From Moringa oleifera (Eukaryota; Streptophyta; Magnoliopsida; Brassicales; Moringaceae), in NCBI GenBank assembly GCA_021397835.1, contig JAJFZO010000896.1, positions 3,450,501 through 3,514,500 of the forward strand: 64,000 nt of DNA, read 5' to 3'. Both the position numbers and the translations under genes were made by a program. Shown here piece after piece: positions 26,531 to 38,366 of this stretch (positions within the stretch are counted from its first letter, which is position 1; each line of letters begins with the position of its first letter). Below the pieces are notes generated by a model. That model saw nothing but the letters and a program-made list of their open reading frames with translations. It did no database searches and had not been told where the DNA came from.

Positions 26531-26660
26531 ACGAACTTGATAAAATTTAGTTTCATAAATTAATAAAAATTTTGACAAAATTTTTCGTGAAAATCAAACT
26601 TAAACCCCCTGAAATACATCATAAAAAGATAATATAACAAATAACTAATAAAATAGACAT

Positions 26661-26978
26661 TTCTTACAACAGATTATGTAATTAAAACAATACATTAAAT
26701 AATTAAAAAATTAAAAAAAAAACTAATCATCATGTTCAAGATCTTCCTCTTCCTCGTCTTGTTCCTTCGTAGAATAGTTTTCAAAATCTGGCTCATCTTA
26801 CATTTTTCTTCTTCATCAATTCTTACAACAGATTATATAATTAAAATAATACATTAAATAATTAAAAATTAAAAAAAAAAACTAATCATCATATTCAAGA
26901 TCTTCCTCTTCCTCGTCTTGTTCCTTCGTAGAATAGTTTTCAAAATCTGGCTCATCTTACATTTTTCTTCTTCATCAA
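26661..26978. repeat. Recent 159-bp tandem duplication
   Basis: Copy 1 is 26661-26819, copy 2 is 26820-26978; only a handful of differences are visible over the whole unit. It spans the acidic C-terminal codons and stop of the TNP2 gene plus downstream A/T-rich sequence. The near identity points to a young event compared with the decay around it. Confidence 0.9.
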
Positions 26979-29900
26979 TCTCTATTAATGTCCTACTTGG
27001 ATGATTCAAGGATATAAGATGATCATTGGCACTATTCTCAATTTGATGGACATCTCTCTCATCATCTTGAAAAAGAGCATCTTGGCCTGATCCACATGTC
27101 AAATTAGAGTCTGAAAGTTTAATGATAGACCTGGTTTTTATCTTGCAAACTGTCCACTAACCACGCTTATCATGCTTTAAACTTGGGCAAGGAACATAAT
27201 AAACTTGAGCTACTTGTAAAGCTAAAACAAATGGTTCATACTTATTTAATCTCTTATGTGATTCACATCTACCAGATTATATGATTTATGTACTTTTGTA
27301 CCCATATTCGTTATAAGATCAAACTATTCACATTTGAATAAAATGGTTCTTTTGATTGTAATGCAGGATATTCTAACTGTAGCACTTCCATCAACATACC
27401 AAAATAATCACTTTCATTTGTATTATAATTAGACCCTTTAATATAGACTTTGCTATTTATTGTAACTCTATCCGAACCATGTCATTCAATGTGAAATTCG
27501 TACCCATTGACATAGTAACTTGGGTATGATTTCACCGATCTTAACGGACCTTTTGCAACATCCTTAATAGAATTATTATCAACAAAGTTTAGTGGATCAT
27601 GAACCTGTAAATATTAAAAAATGAATCATTTGACTACATTAACCAAAAATGATTTAATCAAACAAGAAAATAGATTACAAGGACGCATGTATAGATTAAA
27701 CCAACTAGAAAAATGAAGCTCCAGATGAGTATCGACCTTACGATTAGTTATGCATGGACTATGTTCACGTAATTGAGAAATATAAATCCTACGGAATATT
27801 AGTATGGAAAAAAATGATCATTATTAAAGAACATTTTTTATGTGTGAATGGTTATGTCAATTGCTATGATTAAGTTATCAAATACATACTCTATGAATGG
27901 TTCGACCTCAGGGCAATTCAACAAAACATATATATGTGTGGCTTGATATTCTTCTTCTGTCAAGCATTTAGATTTTTCTTTTCTAAATAATCGACCAGAA
28001 TGTTTAAAGATTAAGAGATTTTCTTCACGCTTTTCAGCTCATAATCACCAACAACATTCCGTGATAATTTTCGGTGTCGTGTGTTAACATGTGGCTCGAA
28101 ATAGTGTAAGCAAAATGATGATGCCACTTTAACCAAATATGCATTGCATATTAAGCCTTCTAGTGTTGCTTTATTCTTAATGTTGTTTTTCAACTTCTAT
28201 AAGTACCAATGATGATAATTAAGAATCATCAAAATCTAAAATGATATATATTAATTACATTAAGTTAAGATTAGTACCTTTCGAATGGATACATCCATCA
28301 ATACTGCACTAGACTAGCTATTTTAGCTTTATAAGCGAAGAGCACCAGAAGATTTTCCATTAAGTGAAAAAGGAAATATATGCTCGAGTTTAAATAAAAT
28401 TATAGGCGTTTCATTCTCAAGTCATTTCATATCTTCACCCCGAATGGTAGTTGATGTAAATTCTTTAAAAAAAAAAAAGTCTCAACACTGTTAATGCGTG
28501 CCACATATTACTATGCAACAACTCACGAAATGCAATAGATAGTAATCATTGCACGAAAACATGATAATGATGACCTTTCATCCTAAACAGCTTCTGTTTC
28601 ATCATATTCACACACCTTGCCATGTTTAATGCATTTCCATCAAGAAATCTCAGATTTTTCACCCACTCACACAACACTTCTCTACTAGCTTTGCTAAGGC
28701 TGTAACAAGCTTGAAGGTATTTCCCAGTGGTCGTATTTCTCACTAACTTAGGGCATTTGCAAAATGTCTTCAGTTCTTTCCTTGACTTTGCATTATCCTT
28801 TGTCTTTCCTTTTACATTCATGACTATGTTGAACACATTATCAAACACATTTTTCTCTATCTGCATGACATTAAGATTATGTCGTATTAAGTTGTTGCAC
28901 CAGCAAAGTAAATTCCAAAATATGCTTCATTTCCTCCAACCGCATATCTTGCAAATAAAACCATTTATCTGATCATATTTGGCTTCTGTAACTTTTCTTA
29001 ACCCTAATTGATTTATATCATGTAACAATAATTACCCAGATTTGATAGAAGGAGCTACTCTTTTCACTATTCTATTCTTAATAAATGCAATTCTTTTTCT
29101 TTAAAATGGAAGATATTCTGGTAAAAACTTATAATGGTTATCAAACCAAGACTGCTTTCATCCGCTGAGAAGGGTAAATGCATTTGAATCTTCTCCATAG
29201 TAAAGACAAGCTAGTCTTCCTACTGTACTCCATCCAAATAACATCGAGCAGGCAGGAAAGTCACTGATGGTCCATATCAGAGCAACTTTCATGATAAAAT
29301 TTTATTTACTCGAGATATCATACATAAGCACCCTAACCTCCCAGAACATTTGCCACTCTACTATCAAAGGTTACAAATAAACATCTAATTTGTCTTTTGG
29401 ATTTGTCAGTCTATGAATGATTACAGTTAGGAACATGTGTCCCTCTTTCATGCACATCCACAGAGGTAAGATATATGGTGTGACTATTACTGACTATGAG
29501 AAATATTGTTAACTTGACTAACAAAATGGTTAAAATCTATTAGTCCTTAAACCTATTTTGACATTCTTACATTCAGCAACAAAAGATGGATGAGATTGAA
29601 TAAAATTCATCTAAGCAAGAGAGTTAGAATAATGATGCATTACGTCATCTTCAATCTCGTGTTTTGCATGCTATCTCATGTTCTCAATTGTGGCTTCTGA
29701 TGCATGTAGTCTTTGTAAACATGGACTAAGAGGAAAATGATACAGCTTCTTATATGGAACAAGTATTTTTTCATTAGATCCTCATCTTTATCTTTTATAC
29801 TATGAATGATCACAAAATTTGCACAAACTTAGTTACAAGAGTGAATCTTCTCAACCAGCACCCCATATCTTGCATGCATTTATTTGTACTATAAAAATTC

Positions 29901-30490
29901 TCAGTCATGAGATTATCGACAGGCATCATCTCTTTCATTAATTGACAAATATCATCATAGCATCATTCCAAAATATGATGTTCTGACTTTATATTCAACA
30001 TTCTAGCAACAATAGATAATTAAGAATAATTTCGACACCCATCTCATAATTGTTGATTAGCTAAGTTTAACATATCATAAAAACGTTGAGCGTGTGGATT
30101 AAAAGATTCCTCCATATGTTCTGGATTAAATTTCAGATCAACAGCATCCATTACCATTGTTTGATATGTATTGACTTCATGCACAGTGGTAGATCCTTCC
30201 CCGATATAACATTCAGTTGCCCCATTATTATAACTCTCATTGTTTTCCCCATGAAAATTCTAAACATAATATCTTGATACAAAACCATATTTAGCGAAAT
30301 AATATCTAACCACATCAACAGTTTCATAACGATGGTTCTGACACTTTCTATGATTACATGGTCACCTTATCTTATCTCCATCCATGAATGCTGGTTGACT
30401 ACAAGCAAACTGAATAAAATGTTTCATATCATTCAAAAATTCCTGATTTAAGAATTCATCTATAAGCCTGAATTACATCCATTGGAAATC
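26880..30490 (-). pseudogene. CACTA TNP2-like transposase, no. 2
   Basis: Minus-strand TNP2 family transposase. From ~30470: transposase-associated N-terminal domain with a C-x-H-style segment (CNHRKCQNHRYETVDVV, ~30360-30310); the core with PLWMCMKEGHMFLTVIIH, NPKDKLDVYL (~29390-29360), a YDISSK...ALIWTISDFPA segment (~29310-29250); a long open block 28866-28546 (MQIEKNVFDNVFNIVMNVKG..., then NALNMARCVNMMKQKLFRM); a DUF4216-like block (VYINSKVYIKGSNYNTNESD..., ~27480-27370); and an acidic tail ending near 26880. Stops and frame changes occur between blocks. The motif order is complete, so the element once encoded its own transposase. Confidence 0.85.
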
Positions 30491-32389
30491 TAATATTCTC
30501 ATGTTTCTCTTACTTGAGTAGTTCTAATTAAACTAGTTTCCAATAACTTGCCTCCTTAAAATTTTAATAATTTAAAAACTTATTATAATATAAAATAATT
30601 ATCAAACAATTTTGAGGACACATAAAATACATGTGATCTATAATATGGCTTGTTTAACTTTTTATGCATGCCACACAAACTTCAAAGGTAAGTGATCTTA
30701 TACTATTCAAAAATGTACATTTATGTGAAGCACCATATAGTAACTGATTGTTCATTTTGTAAAAATTTTGATAGGATTTCTATATAGTTCTCTCTAACTG
30801 CATCACATATATAAATATGAGCTAGTGTTTCTCATTGAAAATCATGCTCATATCCCTTAGTATGTACCCCAAGAACAAAAAAGATACTACATAAACTTTT
30901 ACAAAATAAAGTGAACAACAATCTATGCATGTGCCACACATAAATATTACATTTGTAAACTGTCCAATCTGGACAATTTAAGAATTATTATTGAATAATT
31001 TATTTTGATGCATGTACAAACACGTGACTAACAATAAATGTTTATTAATAATTCTCAAACGATGTATCTAAAGAATAGGTATGAAATGTAACTTTTCTAA
31101 TAGCAACACTTTATGATTATCATATAATAGATTAATTTAATTGATTAACATATAAATAAATTTCCTCAGCATTAGTAATAATGGTCTAAATGTAAATATG
31201 TAATTAACATAAATTAAATTTATTTGAAAAATAAAATTAGCAACTCTAAAATTCAATCAACATCTAAGTAAATTAATTTTCATAAAAATCTAATTAATTG
31301 AATTATTTATGTCATAAAATTATAATGTAATCAAACTATTATCTATGTAATCAATAACAAATAAACTAATTTTATTAACAAATAAAATTAACAATTGCAA
31401 AATTTAATTAACATCTAACTAATTTAAATTTCATAAAAATATAATTAATTATTTATCTCAAATTATGTTCTAATTAAATTGTTATCTATCTAATTTAATA
31501 TAAACAAAATTTTTAATTAACCTATAAAATTAACAATTATAGAATTTAATTAATACCTAACTAATTTAAATTTGATAAAACTCTAATTAAATTATTTATT
31601 TTAAATTACAAACTAATTAGATTGTTTTTTAAATAATCTAGCATAAACTAATTAACAAATAAAATAAAAAATTATAAAATTTAATAAATATCCAACTAAT
31701 TTAACTTTCATAAAAATCTAATTAAAATATCTATCTTAAATTAAAACCAAATTCAACCATTACCTAATAATATACCATAAATTAAATTTATTAAATCATA
31801 AAATAAATAACTAAAAAATTTATTTAAAATTTAAATAATTTCTATAATTACCAAATCTAATCATAATATTCCTATAATAAGTTTTTCTAACTATCAATAT
31901 TATCATCAATAATTTTGATAACTAACTGCATAAATTATCAAGCAAAGAGAGTAACCTCGCATAGTGACAGAGAATATGACTGTTCACAGTGAAGAAAATA
32001 GAGGAGAAAATGACACATATCAAGATGTAGAGCAAGGAGAGAGCGTATAGAAATGGCTCTGAGACAGCAAGATAAATGAAGAAAAGATAGTGGCGCTCGT
32101 GGTTAAAATGAAAAATTTGAGGATCGTGTGTATAGAAAGATATAGAGACAACAATTAAGTTAAAGGGAAGACAGAGCTGGCGAAAAAGAAAAAGTTTAGA
32201 AAGACAGAAGTAGAGACAGTAATAAAGATGAGGGGAAAGAAAATGATGCTCGCGAAAAAGGAAAAAAATTAGAGTTTCAGTTTATAATCACTTAGCGACA
32301 GAAGTAAGTGGCCGTCATTGGAAGTGAAATCCAGGGATCGAAGTTAAGTCCATTATTGCCTCCACAGTGAAAGTAAAATCAAGTGAAGG
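30491..32389. other. AT-rich 5' region of CACTA no. 2
   Basis: 30491-31950 is extremely A/T-rich with many TTAATTAA-like words and no coding signal. 31950-32300 is purine-rich (GAGA/GAAA words) and may be a transcribed leader. A CTTAGCGACAG word at ~32292 matches the subterminal motif of this element, suggesting that the minisatellites downstream of it expanded inside the subterminal region. Confidence 0.4.
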
Positions 32390-32900
32390 CATTGTTGCCT
32401 TCGTGACCATGGCTGTCGCCTTTGAGGCCATGCATGGGCGCTTTTATGGTAGCCGTGCCTACCACCTTGAAGGTCATGGTTGCCAACTTCCAAGGCCATG
32501 ACTGCTTTCACTGCCATGCATGGACGCTTTCACGACAGCCATGGCTACCACCTTCAAAGGCCATGGCTGCCTTTGTGGCCATGCATTGACGCTTTCGCGA
32601 CGAGATGGCTACCTTCACAGCCATGTATAAAGGCTTTTGTGGCAGCCATGGCTGCCTTCGTGATCATGCATGGAGGCTTTTGCAGTAGCCATGATTGTCT
32701 TCACTATCATGACTACTTCCTTTGCTATCATGGCGACCATTACTATTACCTTCCAAGGCCATGGCAGTCGCCTTTGAAGGCCATGGCTGCTTTCATGGGT
32801 GACCGTGGCTATCGCCTTCGTGGCGATCGCAGTCATCTTCAAAACCCATGGCTACCATGGTAGTATCCATGCATGGGCACCTTCGAACTAAGGCAGCAAG
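32390..32900. repeat. GC-richer irregular minisatellite with CCATGCATGG words
   Basis: Diverged units built from GCCATGGCTGCC, CCTTCGTGGCCATGCATGG and CGCTTTCG(C/T)GACAGCCATGG at irregular spacing (~45-85 bp). Base composition differs sharply from the AT-rich surroundings. The 127-codon plus-strand frame at 32480-32863 is a by-product of the repeat (H/P/A/M-rich, no domain). Confidence 0.8.
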
Positions 32901-33059
32901 CTCGTGGCTATGCATGGCTACTTCCAAAGGAGGCAAGTCGGCCACCAGCTTGCTTGTGTGTTGCATGGCCACGTAAGGATGCCTCTAAGCAAGTTGGCCA
33001 CCAGCTTGCTTTTATGGCAGCCATGCTTGACTACCTTTAAAGGCCGTAAACTGGTGGCT

Positions 33060-34140
33060 ATTTTGCCTATGCCACCAGCTTACTTCCCCAATCGGTAGCC
33101 ATGCATGGTGCCTTCGAAGGCAGCAAGCTGGCCACCGGCTTCCTTTAGTCACAACCATGCATTGCTGCCTTCAAAGGTTGTAAGCTGATTGTGAGATTGC
33201 TTTTGCCATCAAGTTGCTTGTGCCAGTAAGCTACTGGCTAGTTTGCTTGTACCACCAGCTTGCTTCCCCGATCAGTGGCCATGAATGGTGCCTTCGAAGG
33301 CAGCAAGCTGGCCACTAACTTGCTTTAGTGGTGGCCATGCATTGTTGCCCTCGAAGGTAGCAAGCTGGCTGTGAGCTTGCCTCTAGCATCAACTTACTTG
33401 TGCCAGCAAGCTGATGGCTAGCTTGCTTATACCACCAGCTTGTTTCCCTGGTCAGCGACCATGCATGGTGCCTTTGAAGGTAGCAAGCTGGCCACCAGCT
33501 TGCTTTAGTGGTGGCCATGCATTGTTGCCTTCAAAGGTAGCAAGCTGGTTGTGAGCTTGCGTCTAGCATCAACTTGCTTGTGCTAGCAAGCTGATGGCTA
33601 GCTTTCTTATACCACCAGCTTGTTTCCCCGGTCAGCGGCCATGCAGGGTGCCTTCAAAGTTAGCAAGTTAGCCACCAGCTTGCTTTAGAAGTGGCCATGC
33701 ATTATTGCCTTCGAAGGTAGCAAGCTGGCTATGAGCTTGCCTTTAGCATCAACTTGCTTGTGCCAGGAAGCTGATGGCTAGCTTGCTTATACCACCAACT
33801 CGCTTCCCTGATCAGCGACCATGCATGGTGCCTTCGAAGGTAGTAAGCGGGCCACCAGCTTGCTTTAGTGGGACCATGCATTGCTGCCTTCGAAAGTGGC
33901 AAGCTGGCTGTGAGCTTACTTCTACCATTAACTTGCTTGTGCCAGCAAGTTAGTGGCTAGCTTGCTTATACCACCAGTTTGCTTCCTTAGTCAGCAGCCA
34001 TGCATGGTGCCTTCGTAGGTAGCAATCTGGCCTCCAGCTTGCTTTAGTGGCAACCATGCATTGTTGCTTTCGAAGGTAGCAAGCTGGTCGTGAGCTTGCT
34101 TCTGCCATCAAAGTGGTTATGCCACCAGCTTGCTTCCCCA
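33060..34140. repeat. 180-bp tandem array with internal hairpin
   Basis: The same landmark (ATCAGNGGCCATGCATGG-like) occurs at 33091, 33271, 33451, 33631, 33811 and 33990, giving periods of 180, 180, 180, 180 and 179 bp, then a shortened 151-bp step to 34141. Each unit contains AGCAAGCTGG-CCA-CCAGCTTGCT, a perfect 10-bp inverted repeat with a 3-nt loop in the best copies (e.g. 33482-33504), and a self-complementary CCATGCATGG. The frames found here on the minus strand are repeat by-products. It lies inside CACTA no. 2 upstream of TNP2. Confidence 0.9.
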
Positions 34141-34560
34141 ATTGATGGCTATGTATGGTGCCTTCGAAGGGAGCAAGGTAGTGGCCAGGTTGCTTTCATG
34201 GCTGCCATGCATGGCTGCCTTTGAAGGCAATAAGCTTACCACCAACTTGCTTTTGCGACGGCCATGCATGGCTGTCTACGAAGGCAGCAAGCTGGCAGCC
34301 AGCTTGGTTGTGCCACTAGCTTGCGTCCAAGGTCGACCGATGGCCATGCATGGTGCCTTCGAAGGCGGTAAGTTGGTGACCAGCTTACTCAATTGGAGGC
34401 CATGCATGGCTACCTTCAAGGCAATCATCTTGCTTCTACAATGCTTATGCATGGCTGCCTTTGAAAACGGCATGCATTATGGCCACCTCCAAAGGCCGCC
34501 AACTTATTACCTTCAAAGGTAACAATTAAGTTTGCGGTCATGGCTTTCTCTGAAGGTAGC
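34141..34560. repeat. Degraded continuation of the CCATGCATGG minisatellite
   Basis: The words GGCCATGCATGG, CCTTCGAAGG and AGCAAGCTGG continue but with irregular spacing of ~60-90 bp. Units resemble the 32.4-32.9 kb section more than the 180-bp unit. The 130-codon frame 34130-34522 has no domain and is not called a gene. Confidence 0.75.
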
Positions 34561-34880
34561 AAGCTTGTAGCCTTCATGACTAATTATAGGGTGGTCACTA
34601 GATTGCATAGCCTACATTGTGACTGAAGCCTTGTGGTCATTAGAACTTTGATTAGCTATTAATTAAAATTTGATCGCTGGTCTTTTTTCAAGTTGGTTAA
34701 AAATTAATATAAATGGATTAAAAATAACTTTAGCGATGAAGATAATATCTATCTTAATGTGTGCTGTTAATTTATCATTATTTCGTCACTATGGTAAATT
34801 TTTTTCTCTTTTTTTTGTTTCATCATCTTTTTTTTCTTTTTCTTCCTTATTTCCTTATTCGTTCTTCTACTATTAAGCCA

Positions 34881-35331
34881 TCATAGGTCTATTGGCTTGA
34901 GTGCTGGGTGTCCAAAAGAATGACAATTCCATGGTTTGATCAGAATATTTATGTGAAATGTCAGAAGATGATCCTTCAGGTTTACTTCATTCAAGTCTTT
35001 ATAATTCCCACACATACATTGTTGGCCACCTTTCACGGGCATAAAATTTTGGCTCAATAAAGGCATTTTTGCTTCTAGAAATTTAACATCTAGCATCTTT
35101 TGGATCTCTTCTTTTATTTTCAGTAGAATCCTTGACTATCTCAACTTTATTAGCCATGACAACAACCTGGTTAATGATGTAGCCTATACTTTAGCATTTC
35201 TCAAGATAATCACTTCTCGTTTTAAAGAATGCAATTCCAACCACTTTCCTAATCGGTAACTTCCACAGAGTCATCATGGAGAATTATCTGTTTCTTTGTT
35301 CAGTTTATCTTGCCTTTTTCTTGGAATAAAA
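34881..35331 (-). pseudogene. Ty3/gypsy pol remnant (RT fingers), left part
   Basis: Minus-strand translation gives ILLKIKEEIQKMLDVKFLEA, then GGQQCMCGNYKDLNEVNLKD and a HLLTFHINILI stretch. This is the start of Ty3 reverse transcriptase (segment before the fingers, then the 'DYRDLNKA..KDDFPLP' equivalent). Frameshifts and stops are present. The upstream pol continuation is found on the other side of the CACTA element at 38367-38480, so the two parts were contiguous before that insertion. Confidence 0.6.
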
Positions 35332-35344
35332 CACTACTATAAAA

Positions 35345-35650
35345 ATTATAATAAGTGATAGAGATTTAATGATAGTTATTGAAATAATTGTCATTACAAG
35401 CATCATTAATAATTTTTAATTTCAGTTTTCTAAAACTGACATTAAAAAAGGGATTTATCACCCTTTTAGCATTAGTTACCATTTAACTGACATTAAAGGG
35501 CAACATTTAATATCATTTCCCATAGGAACTAAGATTAAATGCTTCAAAGATTAAAGCCTTCAATGATAGTTCCACTGGAACTAATGTTAAAGGCTTAAAT
35601 TATAGCCTTCAATGATAGTTCCACTAAAACTATCGTTAAAGGCTTACAGC
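35345..35650. repeat. Left subterminal repeats of CACTA no. 3
   Basis: Inverted and direct copies of TTAATGATAGTTCCACTA / TAACTGACATTAAAGG. The mirrored set lies at 38110-38350. The motif differs from those of CACTA nos. 1, 2 and 4, which marks a separate family. Confidence 0.8.
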
Positions 35651-36868
35651 AAGCCTTTTTACTTAGCTATCATCTTCTTTTCCAAACCCAGAAAGAGCAG
35701 CAGCAGCCACTTTTGGAGAAGTAGCCACTCGGCTCGCACACACATCTCTCCTTCTCTATTATTCTTTCCTTACTTCTTCCTCTCCCATTTGTCTCAATCT
35801 CTAAAAGGAGAAGCCATACCTTCCCCTCCCCTTTCATTTGTTCTTCATTTTTGGCATTCAAACAAGTATTTTGATATATTCGAAATATTTTTATAAAAGT
35901 TTTTTTTTTCATAATTTTTATTCCATTTGGCTTTGATTTGAAGAATGAATTGAGAATTATATTATTTTGAGATTTTTTTATTAGGTATGTACAGTGAATT
36001 TTTATTGGTGAAATTTGGTTTTTTTTGGTAAGTATATTTGGATAAATTTAGGTATGAATGAGTATATATTGATGAATTTATTGTTTGATAATTTTTAAGA
36101 TTTATAGATTAATTGATGAATTAAGTAAATGTTAGTTACATGAATTTATATTGTAATAAAACAAGTAGATATTAGTTAGAAGAATTTATATTTCGATGAA
36201 TTTATGTTTGAATAAATAATGTTAAGTAAAATTAATTGGTATATTTTATAAATTTTATATTGATTTTGTATTTAACTTAATTTAATATTAGTTAAATTTT
36301 AAATAAATAAATAATTAATTAATTAGATGATTAAATTTTAATTAATTTACTAGCCAACTAGATACCTGTAAAGTAATTAATTAGATGTTAATTAATTGAC
36401 TATGTATTAATTAGCTAATTAGTTATTAATCATTTATTTAAATTTTAATTAATTAACTTGATGCTTGTAAAATAAATAATTAAATGTTATTTAAATTTTA
36501 ATTAATTTATAGGTACTTGTAAAGTAACTAGTTAGATGTTAATGAATTGACTATGTATTAATTAACTAATTAATTATAAATTATTTACTTAGATTTTAAT
36601 TAATTAATTTTTCATTAGTTATATATTATTTATTTTCTTATATTCTAATTAATCATTTGTTATTTAGCTAATTAATTAATGATATACTAATTTAGTTAAA
36701 TATATAATTAATTACAAATGTCAATTAATTCATTAGAATTTTGGTTACATGTAATTCATACATAAATTTCTAATATTATGATGCACGTATATATTTTGAA
36801 TTTTTATTGGTTTATTATTGTTTGGCTACATTATATTTATATATTTTTTACTCTTTTTATTATTTCAG
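35651..36868. other. Non-coding interior of CACTA no. 3
   Basis: 35650-35900 is pyrimidine-rich and resembles a plant promoter-leader region. 35900-36860 is AT-rich with many TTAATTAATT words. No domain recognised. Confidence 0.35.
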
Positions 36869-37690
36869 TAAAATTTATACAGATTTAGTTGCACTCGGCT
36901 TAGGGAAGTATCTTGTATATGTTAATCCATCTATCATATAGGATGTCTATAAATATAGACACTCAAACCCGTCACGTTGATAATAGAATGATATATCCAT
37001 GAGATAAAGGAGTAGTGGTATTTTCGTATAACTTAAGATAAGTCTTAATACTATTTGAAATTATTAATAGTTTAATTTGTTCACAATATTTTTTACATTT
37101 ATTTTTGACAATGTAAGCATCACTAAATGTTGGTGGTTATCAAGCCTCGTACTTTTGTGTATAGTATTTTTGATCTTTTGAACTATGGTTCTCGTGAAGA
37201 ACTAGATTGACTTATGTCTACGTAAGTAAAAATATTTTCATTTATATTAGTATGTATTGTTTTTTACTCTTAATATTATTAATTATTTTTTGTTGGCAGC
37301 TCTTTTAAATTGTTCTAAGTTATTAATAAATGAAGTGATAGGTACATTCTTAGGAGTATTCCTGCTAAGATATGTATATTTAAACCTATATATGATGATA
37401 ATTTTATTTATTTTACAAAATATAACAATTAAAATTTACTGTGTCCATATCAACCTTCAAATACTTAGCGTGGATATTATGTTATTAAATTTTTAAAGAA
37501 CATCATTGATAGACATGACAAAAATATCTCATATATAAAAATGATAAATTTTTAAGCATTTGCTTATGTAATTACTTCATTGGACTAGCTTTTTTTCTTT
37601 AAATATAGTTAGTGGATATAGATACTTACATTCAATCGTATATTAATGAAGTTAGAAAGGAGGTTGGATAGTTTCTTTGGAGTGCCATAT
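36869..37690 (+). pseudogene. Ulp1/C48-type SUMO protease remnant captured by CACTA no. 3
   Basis: C48 cysteine proteases cleave SUMO from proteins; transposon-carried copies are frequent in plants. Exon-like blocks are readable. 36869-37040 (after TTTCAG): VNPS followed by SYNL, the pre-histidine region. 37118-37221, ending at a CGTAAGTA donor: HH, LVVIKPRTFVYSIFDLLNYG, with the active-site His and Asp positions. 37300-37340 (after TTGGCAG): LLNCSKLLINEVI. About 37440-37515: CPYQPSNT then a stop, then RGYYVIKFLKNIID, where the oxyanion Gln is kept but the nucleophilic Cys of the usual CGYYV is Arg. 37609-37660 (after AATATAG): DTYIQSYINEVRKE, the typical C-terminus. Stops and the lost cysteine make it inactive. 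Confidence 0.8.
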
Positions 37691-38109
37691 TAGAAAGTTG
37701 AACTTTGAAGATTTTTGTAGACATGAACATCATTGTATTTATATAGTTGAATTTTTAGGATTGTGTATGATAATATGTATTGAAAGTCATGTATTGTACA
37801 TACAAAATTCAGTTATGACATCAAGCTTTTTTTTTTTACTTTCTTCATCTTCCATTGCTTTTTGTATTGAATTATATTGAAGCATTTTCAAATATGAAAG
37901 AAGTAATGATGGTTTAAATGAGAATTGTATTGAAGTATATTGAAAGAAAAAGTAGCTTCATTGAAGTGTTGTTATTGAATTATGTTGATGTATACAAAAT
38001 AAAGATATATGGTTGATGTGGGAGAGATAAAAAAATTTATATATGCAGATTTTGGATAATTTGTATGTAAAAATTTTGTATATATCGAAATTATTAAAAA
38101 AATTCCTTT

Positions 38110-38350
38110 TAATGGACAGTTTATTCAAAACTGATATTAAAGGCACCATCTTTTAATGATAGTTCTGTTAAAACTGTCATTAAAGACTCCCCCATTTAAC
38201 AATAATTTTGAAAGAACTATCATTGAAAAAGAAGGCCTTTAACGATAGTTTTCAAGAACTATCGTTAAAACTCCCTCTCTTTAATGACATCAACAAAGAT
38301 GACAGTTTTAAAACTGCTATTAAAAGTCATTTTTAACTGTCATTAAATCT
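38110..38350. repeat. Right subterminal repeats of CACTA no. 3
   Basis: TTTTAATGATAGTT, AAACTGTCATTAAAG and AACGATAGTTTTCAAG units in both orientations, mirror of the left end. Confidence 0.8.
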
Positions 38351-38366
38351 CTTATTTGTAGTAGTG

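Larger units (their letters stand above)
24281..34820 (-). mobile_element. Large CACTA (En/Spm) DNA transposon no. 2
   Basis: Left terminus CACTACAAAAAAAG at 24281 is followed by a dense array of ~10-bp subterminal units (TAGCGATAGAT, TTAGCGACTGATA, TGTCACTAA). A TnpA-like gene and a TNP2-like gene follow on the minus strand in the expected order. The right subterminal region at ~34640-34810 again contains GATCGCTGG, TTTAGCGATGA and TCGTCACTATGG. The right terminus is decayed; the last TIR-like run is CTTTTTTTTGTTT at ~34808-34820, followed by CAT, the same trinucleotide that precedes the left end (24278-24280). That boundary is a weak inference. Beyond it, Ty3 pol sequence begins at 34881. 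Confidence 0.75.
35332..38366 (+). mobile_element. CACTA element no. 3, complete, non-autonomous
   Basis: Left end CACTACTATAAAA at 35332. Right end reads ...TTTGTAGTAGTG to 38366, i.e. CACTACTACAAA in reverse complement. Further inward both ends share GAGATTTAATGA(T/C)AGTTA. The flanks carry a perfect 3-bp target duplication, AAA at 35329-35331 and at 38367-38369, as expected for CACTA. Total length 3,035 bp. Subterminal regions (35345-35650, 38110-38350) contain many TTAATGATAGTT / AACTATCGTTAAAG units. No TNP2 or TnpA sequence is present; the only gene trace is a Ulp1/C48 protease. Confidence 0.9.

Noticed and set aside
32480..32863. 127-codon plus-strand open frame
   Set aside because: It lies wholly inside the CCATGCATGG minisatellite, is biased to H/P/A/M from the repeat words, and shows no domain.
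33315..34141. Two minus-strand frames with repeated CYLR and KASW words
   Set aside because: Products of the 180-bp repeat, whose length is a multiple of three; no start context or domain.
34130..34522. 130-codon plus-strand open frame
   Set aside because: Same repeat family; openness follows from the repeat composition and not from selection.
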